Assembly: GCA_963682055.1 (NCBI GenBank)
Contig: OY821740.1
Location: forward strand, 16,082,814 to 16,146,813
From: Primula veris
Lineage: Eukaryota; Streptophyta; Magnoliopsida; Ericales; Primulaceae
DNA length: 64,000 nucleotides
Direction: 5' to 3'
Under the pieces are notes generated by a model. It was given only the letters and a program-made list of their open reading frames with translations. It ran no database searches and had not been told where the DNA came from. Position numbers and translations under genes: made by a program. Shown here in pieces: positions 36,627 through 45,811 of this stretch. The stretch's first letter is position 1; each line of letters starts with the position of its first letter.

Positions 36627-36726
36627 TGCTCTTCAACCTTTCTTTAGGATATGTCCCTTTTCATAGACTTTGCGTTTGCTTCTCCCTCATCCCTCATCTT
36701 ATTTTGTATAATAATAACTTTCCATA

Positions 36727-37206
36727 ATGTCTGAACCCGTGGTGAGATATCATGCTCAGATGAAGGACTTGGATGCTGAGGTATCTCGGGTCCGTCACAG
36801 AATGGCTAAGCTTGAGAAGGAGTACGGTGTTCTAGCTTTGAGTTTGTTCGACTCGCACCCCGAGGAGACCATTAAATGGACCGAGATTTCGGCCTTGGGT
36901 CATGAACTTGATCACTTGTTGGTGCGTAGGAACATTCTGGCCAACTCCTGGTATGAGGCCGAGGAGATTTGGGAACAAGCCCAGGCTGAGTTTGACAACT
37001 CTCCTCAAGGCCTTGCTAGCATGGCCGTTAAAAATGCTCGGCTTAAGGAACAGGTTACTACCCTTATTGGTGAGAATGCCTACCTTGCTAGGGAGAATGA
37101 ATGCTTGGTCATCATGAACGACTCGTATAAAGCTCGGTTAGCTTGTTCTGCTCGGGCGACTGTCTCTCGGTCTGGCAGTTCTGTTTTCCCGCCCACTGAT
37201 CCTTGA
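36727..37206 (+). CDS. Antisense mini-gene D: coiled-coil protein
   Basis: Encodes 159 residues starting MSEPVVRYHAQMKDLDAEVS, the longest of the intact short frames. Heptad-like patterns cover the N-terminal third (VSRVRHRMAKLEKEYGVLAL) and the region KNARLKEQVTTLIGENAYLA. The C-terminus is Ser-rich. The frame is open throughout. After the stop come T-rich FUE-like words (TTTTGTAACTTGTATTT), but I see no strong AATAAA. Strand is opposite to pol. Function unknown; like its neighbours it may be a protein-protein interaction scaffold, which is inference. Confidence 0.55.
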   Translation: MSEPVVRYHAQMKDLDAEVSRVRHRMAKLEKEYGVLALSLFDSHPEETIKWTEISALGHELDHLLVRRNILANSWYEAEEIWEQAQAEFDNSPQGLASMAVKNARLKEQVTTLIGENAYLARENECLVIMNDSYKARLACSARATVSRSGSSVFPPTDP

Positions 37207-37373
37207 TTAGATTGGGCTAGTTTTCTGATGCATTTTCCATTTTGTAACTTGTATTTCCTTTTTTCTTCTGTATCTGAGTAGTTGTGCCTTTTCGTATTTT
37301 GTGCCTTCATCCTGTGAACTGTTGCAACGCCTCGTACTTTGTGCTTCTTCGTTTTTTGTGCCCTTTGATTCTT

Positions 37374-37379
37374 TATAAA
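37374..37379 (+). promoter_or_regulatory. TATA box of antisense mini-gene E
   Basis: CTTTATAAATGCTCCC lies 95 bp before the ATG at 37469 and has the same TATAAATGCTC core as that of mini-gene D. Confidence 0.5.
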
Positions 37380-37468
37380 TGCTCCCTATTGTTTGTACTT
37401 CATTATCGATTCTTCCTTTCTCTCTCTTGTTTATAATTTCTGCTTCTTCTAACTTGCTTTTATCCAAG

Positions 37469-37830
37469 ATGGCTCCCATACTAGATCTGCTGCCAAAAAG
37501 AAAGCCCTTCTTGAAGAGGAGCCTACTTTTATGCTACCCCGTCCCCCTGGTTTTGGAAAAGAGGAATTGACTCCACTTCATCTGAAAGAAATTGAGATGT
37601 CGTGGCTGAAACATGATCTTAAGTGTGCTCAGACCGAAGTGAGGCGGTTCAAACAGTATTGGGAGGAAGAGTGTGCTGCTCATTTTGAAGCCGAGCAGAA
37701 ATGCAAGTCTCAATCTCATGCTTTAAAACAAGTGGAGATTGGTATTTCCCATTTGATTAGGGAAAAAAAGCGTCTGGAGGACCTCTTGGCGAAGAAGGAT
37801 GCCGACGTGGGGGGTAGTTCCAAGAAGTAG
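37469..37830 (+). pseudogene. Antisense mini-gene E: coiled-coil protein, frameshifted
   Basis: ATG at 37469 gives MAPILD and then leaves the long frame. The downstream frame, open from about 37487 to 37830, reads SAAKKKALLEEEPTF, then PRPPGFGKEELTPLHLKEIE and a highly charged coiled-coil-like segment ending KKDADVGGSSKK. A frameshift near 37486 therefore breaks an otherwise complete frame of about 120 residues. TATA box upstream; AATAAA at 37901, 71 bp after the stop. Same orientation and architecture as mini-genes A-D. Confidence 0.5.
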
Positions 37831-37948
37831 GATGGGTGTATTTTCTTGTAAACTTTTCTTTTCCTGTTGTATTGTTTGTTTGTATCTCCCTTTGTGGATG
37901 AATAAAACTTATGCTTTTGCAATTTGATTCTGCCTATTTTATTTTTTA

Positions 37949-38034
37949 TTTGCTTTGCCTTCATGTTGATACCATACGGTGTCTCTCAGTATTTGCTTTG
38001 CCTTCATGTTGATACCATACAATGTCTCTCAGTA
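37949..38034 (+). repeat. Two tandem copies of a 43-bp unit
   Basis: The unit begins TTTGCTTTGCCTTCATGTTG and ends TGTCTCTCAGTA. Copies at 37949-37991 and 37992-38034 differ at two adjacent bases. It lies between mini-gene E and the long antisense gene, in the latter's putative upstream region. Confidence 0.9.
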
Positions 38035-38612
38035 CTGGACACCGAGGTGCATCTTGCTTATCCCCCCGGAGAGCGTTGCTAGATTTGATGCTTAAATGCC
38101 GTCGAGCTAGGAACGGTCTTCGTCCACCTTGTTCGGTGTGCCTATTGGTAAGAAACTGTGTGGCGTCGAGGAACTTAATCGGGGCGCATCCTCGGTGATA
38201 ATTATGGGTAGCGTATACGGTAAGCTTTTCGTGGTAGGGTCCACTGGCCGTTTATATAGGTGTAATGATGTGAACTGCATTGGTTAGTGGAATACACTAT
38301 CTGACGTGGCAAGATCTGGAGCGTTGATTTGTTGAAAATAGCAGCGGTTGTGGACTTTTATGTGGTTGGAAAAAAGGTAAACCTCTGTCATACGAAAGGA
38401 CGGTTATTATTTTATTCTTTCTGTGGCTCCACTCCTTTTAACTGTGCTAAGTAATCCCTTTTGTTTTTATCCCATAATTTGCTGAAGAAATATCTCTTAT
38501 TTTCTCTCTCTAGGGTTTGTTCTTCCCGCCAAAAAATTTTCTGCCTCTCTATCTAGGGTTTCTCCTGATTGCTGAAAGATTTGCTGCTGCTCTCTCCTGC
38601 TTGCCAGTTAAT

Positions 38613-41600
38613 ATGACTGTAAGTGTTGTATTCTGTGGGGTTTTCTGTATATCTCTGTGCTTAGGGTCTGTATTTGATTTGTTGTTGCTGTCATGTATGT
38701 GGTGTTGAGATATGGTCTTGTTTGCCTATATATGTCTATCTAGGTTGTTGATTGGTGGTTTTTCTTCATGTATAGGATTTTTGTTGGGTTGGTGGAAAAC
38801 TTTAGGGTTTCTAGTAATTGGGGGGGGGGGGGACTCTCATCGTGTGATTTGTTTTTGATGAAGTGTTTATGATGTTTGGATAGGAAATTCTGACCCAATG
38901 CTTGGCTCAAGTTGGCCCATTCGTGGAAGAGGATTTTAAGAAGCTGGCGGGGATACCCGATGGCATTCATATTCGGCTGCCTGTCTCCGATGAGGAGGTC
39001 ATGGGGGTTGTACCTGCCGGCGAGGTAGCTGTTCGTTCCTCGGCGTTCTTTACGGGGGGTCTTAGACTTCCTTTCACTGAATGGATGGCTTCGTTCTTTG
39101 AGGCTGTCCAGATTGCCCCGGCCCAACTGGCCCTGAATGAATATCGCACCCTGAACGGTATTCAAAGGTTGTCGGAGTCGTTGGGGATCAATGTCGAACT
39201 GAAAGACGTATTCGGGGTCTACAGTTTGAGTTTTGAACGCCGTAGCTCTTATTTGAAGACCATGCCTTCTCTCGGCTTGTTATTGGTCTTCCGGATACCA
39301 ACAAGGAGCATAACCTTGATATCATGATTGCTTCCGGAGACTGGGGTTGTGCCGGACACCAGATTCCGGGACCTGCAACCACCGCCCCTGATGTGCCAGA
39401 CCTCGGTGCTCCCAATGCCGAAGCGCTCTTAGCCCTGTGGAAGTGGTGGGGGCCTGGACCGGCGAAGGACCCGGCAAGCCGTACTGCTCCCATGCTGTTA
39501 GGTTATCCTGCGGGGCCAGTGACCAAGGCTCGAAGTGCTGCTCGAGGAGGGAAAAAGCCTGTTCGTTCTAAGCGCCGAGCATCAAACACCGTTTTTGGGA
39601 CCCCGAAGAAGACCAGGGTGTCGGAGACATCAGTTAGTGGGGAGGTGCCGGATGTCGTCACGGATGTGGTGTTGGTTGCCTCTTCCCAGGGTGATTCCAC
39701 CGAGGAGGCTTCTGCGCATGGCGATGTACGTGTATTAGTTGTGTGAATTGTCTTTTAATTCTATTGTTCCACTCTTTATTTGTTATCATGTTTCAGCTAT
39801 TGACTTCTTCATTGGTTACCCTTGCTCTTGCCCGGTCTATGGGTATTATTGTGTTTCAGGGGTCGTTCGATAATATATTCGAACATCTCAACCTCATGGT
39901 GAACATGGGTGAGGACACGATGAACCTGCCTGTCATGTCGCCTATCCGAGCTGAGGATGTGAGTGAGCGCATGACCCTTGAGACTGGTCCTTCGGAGAAG
40001 GAGGCAAGGGAGGAGGTGGAGGTGGAAGCCGGCAAGGATACTACCGTGGAGGTTGTGGTGGGAGGTGAGGATGAGGTTCCCGAGGGACCTGAAAAGGTGG
40101 TGGTGGACGGGGTCGTGATGTCCCGTTACATTGATCGGTGTGGGGGTAAATTGCTGGAGCAATCCCGAGCCTTAAGGATGGGGTATACTGCTCTGAAGCC
40201 CCTTATCTTCAAGGATGCAGAGGAAATGGCTGCTCGGCCTATAGTGTCGGTCATTGAGCAGGCCAACAATGATGTGCTTCGGGTATGTTTCGCACGTCTT
40301 TTGTTATATAGTTCGTTATGCCCTTATTTTGGCTGGTGTCTGATGTTTCTAATTACAGGCTTTCGTGGGTACCGTGGTGTTAAGGGATCAGCTAACAGCG
40401 CTAGAGGCTGAGAAAGAGAAGCTGATGGCCGAAAATAAAGCAATGGCTGAGGAGAAAGCCCAAATGGTGAAGTTGGCCTCCGATTATGATAAATTGGTGG
40501 GAGACAACCTACGCCTGACCGAGGAAGTTGAAAGGTTGGAGGTCGAAAAAGGGAGTATGGTCGAGAAATACGACCTTTTAGAGGCCGATAATGTGCTCAT
40601 GGCAGAGGATGTGGAGGCTGAAAAATTCGAGGTTGCTTCTTTGAAAGCGGCGCAAGCAGAAGAGCGGACGAAGTTTCTAGCGATTGTCAACTTTTCCGTC
40701 TTTTGCGCTCATGCTCGTGCTCTGAATTTTGCTAAGGTACCTCTGTCGGACCGGGCATGGTCGGAATTGGTTTATCCCTGTCCTCAAGGTGCCCCTCCTA
40801 AGCCTCTAGATTGGGCCAATCTTCGGGATGAGGAGCTTCCACGGCTGCCGGGTCATACGACTTCGACGGCGCTCCGTCCCCATTCCGAGTCGGCTCCGTC
40901 TACTCCTCGGCCTGCTACTGCTGCTACTCCCCCTCCCGCATCCTCTCAGGTGGAACATTGACTCTATACTTCTGGTATTTTTTGTGTAGCTTAGTGTAGG
41001 GTCTTTTGGTACCCGGATTGTGGGTCACTTTTGTATCTAGGACATTATTTTGGGAATTGATAATATAGATACTCCGTTGTCTTCCTGTTTGGTTTTCCCA
41101 GTTAATTTCGTTGTCTGTTGGTTGTCGTCATATCTTTGAAGGATATATAAAAAAAAATATTGTCAGGTGCCCGTTAATCCCCTTGCCATGGTGGTCTGGT
41201 CGTCGCCTAGTCGTAATGTAGATGATACTGTTATAGGTGGTCCAGAAAGGCCTAAGGCGTCCCTAACTGCTGAGTTGAATTCTGCTCGTCGTGAAATTGA
41301 GGATCTGAATATTCATATTTCAAACTTGTCGACTCGGTTACGCGATTTGGGAGAGAAATTCAGCAAGAAGACCGCCTATTATACAGCAAACAAGGGTAAG
41401 GCCAAAGAGCTTCTTGGTGCACTTCGGCGCTCTCGTGATGAAGCCCAAGGCCAGGTGACGAGCTTGAACTTGGTGTTAGGGGCCGTTTTTTAAGACGCGG
41501 ACCTTCTATTATCCTTCGTCAAAGCCTATTGGGATCGTGCTCAGGCACTAGAGGTATATGAGTATGTGAAAGGCACCTGTGGTGTTATCCGAGCGGAGCG

Positions 41601-42525
41601 CATGGTCGATGTTATGGCCCGGGTGACCGAAACAACGGCTGCGTTGAACAGCTTGGATGCCTCGGTAAAGGGTCGTTTGGGTACGCAGATAGTGTCGCTG
41701 CGGGACATTCATTTTGCTGAAGCCGCAGAGTCCTCGGCTTCCTTCGAGGGCTTATCTGACTGAGTTTTGAGAGTAGCTTGTATTTTTCAGGCTGTGTAAA
41801 AATATTATTTATTTGGGTTTTGGTTTGTCGGCTTTTTAGTCGTATTGATATTGCTGTCCTTTTCCCTTCTTTCTTCGTAGGCATTTGCTACTGTGGTGCA
41901 TCAGACTGGCTCTCCGCCCCCTGTTAATGAGGGGCAAGGACCGACTGGTGCTACCCGGATTAGGGGTTCGTCTGATGCGACAGAGGAAGCTCGTGCCCAT
42001 TTACCTCATATCCTGATGGGAAAGAACGAGAAGCTGCAAGCTCAATGTGCTCGGCTTAAGAAAAAATTGCGAACTCAATCTGCGTCATTCCGTGCTTATA
42101 TGGGACGCGCCGAGCATCTTTATGAGGTGTAAGAGCGTCATCTGGCCCGGTATTGGCGTTTAAAGGATAAGTGGCTTGGTAAACTGAAGCTGTTAATTTC
42201 CCAAGCCAATGTCTTGATGAAATTCTTTCGTGCGTCTACACGTCGACATGATGCTTCCTCTGTACTGTACAAAGCTCGTCAGCATCCTGTGGACGAAGTT
42301 CGTCTTAAGGATGCGTCGGTTGCCCATGAGAACGTGAGGGGGTCAGAGTTCGCAGCCCGGCTCGAGGTAGGGCAACATGTGGGTATTTATACGACCAACT
42401 TCGATTTCCTTGTTTCTGAGGAGCGTTTTGAGGGTCAAGAGTCCGACGAAGACACGGCGACAGATGACGAGGAGGTCAGGCTGAGTCATGTACCGGCGTG
42501 TTCGTCATGTAGCAGCTCTTCTTAG
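38613..42525 (+). pseudogene. Long spliced antisense gene of the retroelement (gypsy-type transposon-domain and coiled-coil protein)
   Basis: The likely start is ATG-ACT at 38613 with a GTAAGT donor right after it. Further exons: 38884-39725, 39797-40282, 40359-40949, from 41167, and 41881-42525. The N-terminal part (FVEEDFKKLAGIPDG, GEVAVRSSAFFTGGLRLPF, APAQLALNEYRTLNG) resembles the 'putative gypsy-type transposon' domain (Pfam Transposase_28) found in antisense ORFs of plant retroelements. Exon 4 encodes a long coiled coil (LEAEKEKLMAENKAMAEEK and onward) and a Pro/Ser-rich end. Exon 6 ends in an acidic, Ser-rich tail. Damage: a frameshift near 39270 and in-frame stops at 41491 and 42130. 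The exon 5 donor could not be placed, so the last exons may belong to a second gene. Function unknown; nuclear or gag-like roles have been guessed for such ORFs but are not established. Confidence 0.55.
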
Positions 42526-42824
42526 TTGATTTCTTTATTTATTTGTCATACATTATTCCCTCCGTAACGCGGGCGTGGACTATTTGCTTCATTCATTTAT
42601 TCTTGTATTGGATCTTTTTATTGTCTTGTTGCTATTTCCTTGATGAGATTGTTTTTCCTTTGTTTTCTGTGCTTGGTACTTGGTCGCCTCCGTAATGCGG
42701 GCTTGAATTATTCTTCTAGTCTCTTTACTGTCTTCGATCCTTGCTTACTGGATCAGTTGGTACCTGCACATGTGCCTCCGGTTTATTAGAGGACTTGAGT
42801 ATTCATAGGCATTCTTTTAGACAT

Positions 42825-43170
42825 GCCATGTTGGGAATTTCTTAGTATTCCTAGGCACTTAGCCGTTTGGGAATTTCATAGTATTCCTAGGCACTTGGCC
42901 GTTTGGGAATTTCATAGTATTCCTAGGTACTTGGCCGTTTGGGAATTTCATAGTATTCCTAGGCACATCTGCCATGTTGGGAATTTCATAGTATTCCTAG
43001 GCACTTGGCCGTTTGGGAATTTCATAGTATTCCTAGGCACTTGGCCGTTTGGGAATTTCATAGTATTCCTAGGCTCTTGGCCGTTTGGGAATTTTATAGT
43101 ATTCCTAGGCACTTGGCCGTTTGGGAATTTCATAGTATTCCTAGGCACTTGGCCGTTTGGGAATTTCATA
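42825..43170 (+). repeat. 36-bp minisatellite, about 10 copies
   Basis: The unit is TTGGCCGTTTGGGAATTTCA followed by TAGTATTCCTAGGCAC. Copies differ by single bases, and two start with a variant GCCATGTTGGG. It lies immediately 3' of integrase in the sense direction and just past the end of the antisense gene, where Tat-lineage elements commonly carry tandem repeats. Confidence 0.95.
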
Positions 43171-43269
43171 TCTGCACTTGTTAGACAATATTGCAGACTA
43201 TGTTATATGTTCGAAAGATAATGTCATTAAAAAGCATGGGTAAGGTGGTACCTGTACTGGTAAGCTAGC

Positions 43270-44235
43270 TTACACGTAGTACTTCTTTAGGTTAGCCACA
43301 TTCCAAGAATTTTTCTCTCCTCTGCTATTTTCGAACAGAACGCTTTTGATTTTGTAAGAAACTGGGCTTGTTCTTTTGACGATCTCGTATGGTCCTTCCT
43401 AGGTGGGGCTCAGTTGGTCATGTATTTCATTACGGGTATAGACCGTTACTCGTCGCAGCACCAGTTCTCCTACCATGAATTCCTTGGACCCTTTTACTCT
43501 CTTGTCATAAGTTTGCTTCACGCTTTGTTGGTATTTCGCTAGGATAAGGGCTGCTATCTCTCGTTTCTCGTCTAGCATGTCGAGTTCCTCTCTCATTCTC
43601 TGTTCATTGTTTCCCTGCTCGACTAAAGTTGTTCGAAGTGTGGGTAGCCCGATTTCCGTTGGTATGACGGCCTCGACGCCGTATGCCAAGCTCAACGAGG
43701 TTTCTTTGGTGCCCGTCTTTGGCGTAGTTCGGCACGACCATAAGACGTTGAGTAGCCGCTCGGGCCATCTCCCCTTTGCTTGTTCCAGGGTTGTCTTTAT
43801 GCCATATAGTATTCTTCGGTTTGACACTTCAGCTTGTCCGTTGCCCTGTGGGTATGTCGGCGTCGAGTAAAACTTCCGGATACCTAGTTCTTCATACCAC
43901 AGCTGTAGATTGGCATCTTTGAACTGGGTTCCGTTGTCGGCAACAATAGCGTATGGTATACCGAACCTTGTGATGATGTACTCCCAGATGAATTGTTTAA
44001 CGTTGCTGGCTTTGATTTCTCGGAGGGGTTTAGCTTCGACCCATTTGGTGAAATAATCCGTCGCGACGATCAGATATTCCACGTTGCCCGGTGCTCTTGG
44101 AAGTTTACCGACCAAATCAATCGCCCATTGTGCAAACGGCCACGAAGCCGATACTGGGGTCATCATGGACGATGGGAGCCGAGGTATCTTGGCGAATCGT
44201 TGGCACTTGTCCATCTTTGGACGTAGACATCGGCG
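43270..44235 (-). pseudogene. Integrase region of Ty3/gypsy pol
   Basis: The minus-strand frame shows the catalytic core: Asp in ATDYFTKWVEAKPL, Asp in VADNGTQFKD and Glu in NGQAEVSNR. The last Cys of the zinc-binding region (DKCQRFAKIP) opens this frame, while the His-His part (EIHEGSCGAH, about 44330) is in another frame, so a frameshift lies near 44220. After QLSPT a TAG at about 43399 replaces the conserved Trp of the family's SPTWEGPY motif. The frame then continues EGPYEIVKRTSPVSYKIK to a natural stop at 43270. Inactive as it stands. Confidence 0.88.
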
Positions 44236-44884
44236 TCTCGTTTGATATAGGGCCACCAATAACCTTGTGTGATTGCCTTGTTGGCGAGGGACCTCCCTTT
44301 GATGTGCGCTCCGCAAGATCCTTCGTGGATCTCCTCCAGGACTGGTTGTTGCAGTTCGGGCCAGACGCACAGAAGGTGGGGTCCTCCGTAACTGGATTTG
44401 GCGAAGCTAGGGTTGCTAGTGCGTCGGCATGTGTGTTTTCGGTGCGATTGATTCTGATTAGTTCGCACTGTTCGAACGTGATCATTATGCTCTGGACTTT
44501 CTCTTGGTAGAGGATCATTCAGTCGTCCTTGGCTTGGTATTCGCCAATGGCCTGGTTGACGATTAGCATGGAGTCGGAGTTAGCAATCAAGTGGGTGCAT
44601 CCCAGGGACCGTGCAATGAGCATTCCGTTTATCATGGCTTCGTATTCTGTCTCATTGTTAGTTGCTCGGAAACCTAGCTTGATGCTTTTCTCGATGATCG
44701 CGCCTTCGCTGGACTTAAGGACGATGCCTGCTCCCGATCCGTCTTTGGTCGCTGATCCATCGACATGTATTTGCCAGTGTGACTGGGGGGACATGGCCAA
44801 GGGCTCGTCATATCCTTTGGTGAACTCCGCGACGAAATCGGCCAAGACTTGTCCCTTTATGGCATGTCGGGGCACGAACTCAAT
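44236..44884 (-). pseudogene. RNase H region and integrase N-terminus of Ty3/gypsy pol
   Basis: HVDGSATKDGSGAG (first acidic residue), NNETEYEAMI (Glu), IANSDSMLIVNQ (Asp) and ENTHADALATLAS (last Asp) are the RNase H motifs in order. The frame starts after an ADFVAEF linker (about 44840). A TGA at 44516-44518 interrupts it between QAKDD and MILYQEKV, consistent with a CGA to TGA change. After the fourth motif the reading frame shifts again before EIHEGSCGAH of the integrase zinc finger. Confidence 0.85.
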
Positions 44885-44941
44885 ATGAAATTGGGATAGC
44901 TCGACCCCCCAGGCCGCAACTCGGCCGCTTATGTCCGTCCG

Positions 44942-45811
44942 TCAAAGAGATTCCTTGATGTGGAATTTCGTGTAGACTTGGACCTGATGAGCTATGAAGT
45001 AGTGCGGCAGTTTCCTGGCCGCAACGACCAGTGCCAAGCATAGCTTTTCCAATGGTAGGTAGCGTGTTTCGGCTTCGACCAGAGTTTTGCTGACGAAGTA
45101 GATCGGAAATTGTTCTCGACTTTCTTCTCTTAGGATGACTGCGCTCACAGCTGTTGTGGAAACCGCTAAGTAACAAGCCAGAATATCTCCTTTGTTCGGC
45201 CTTACTAGCAGTGGCAGCGTCCTTAGATACTCTTTGAGGTTGTTGAATGAAGCCTCACACTCAGGATCCCACACGAACTTTTTATCCTTTTTGAGTGACT
45301 CAAAAAATGGTCGTCCCTTGTCGGCGGATCGACTGATGAACCTGCTCAGTGCGGCCATCATTCCCGTGAGCTCTTGTACCTGCTTCTTATTCTTGGGTGA
45401 TGCTAGGTTCCGTAGAGCTGTGATCTGGTCAGGATTAGCCTCTATTCCTATTCGACTGACCATATGTCCCAAAAATTTCCCTTTGCTGATACCGAACGCG
45501 CATTTGCTCGCATTGAGCTTCAGTTTGTGTTCGCCCAATGTTTGGAAGACGTCCTTAATGTCTTGGAGGTGGGAGGCGGCCTTTTCACTTTTGACGACCA
45601 TGTCGTCTATGTATACCTCCATTGTCTTCCCTATATGTTTTTGGCAAACATTCGTTATCATCCTTTGATATGTTGCCCCCGCATTGCGTAGGCCGAACGG
45701 CATTACCGTGTAGCAATAGTTTCCCAAAGGCGATATAAACGAGGTCTTCTCCTGATCTTCGCGGGCGAAGGGGATTTGGTGATACCCCGAGTACGCGTTG
45801 AGGAAGGTCAT
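44942..45811 (-). pseudogene. Reverse transcriptase, catalytic and connection part
   Basis: The frame includes motif A as FLNAYSGYHQI, where the family has the catalytic Asp in place of this Asn, and the intact YIDDMVV box. FGLRNAGATYQR, KCAFGISKGKFLGH and ASPKNKKQVQEL follow as usual for plant Ty3/gypsy RT. Upstream it connects to the gag-protease frame across a deletion of about 40-45 codons and a frameshift at about 45815-45830, so the segment between VVPKKN and motif A is gone. Confidence 0.9.

Noticed and set aside
42825..43170. CRISPR-like array
   Set aside because: The units are contiguous, with no unique spacers, and the host is a plant. It is a minisatellite.
42823..43221. 132-codon plus-strand frame with a repeated GNFIVFLGTWPF-type unit
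   Set aside because: The 36-bp minisatellite has a length divisible by three, so every frame free of stops yields a repetitive peptide. There is no other evidence for a gene.
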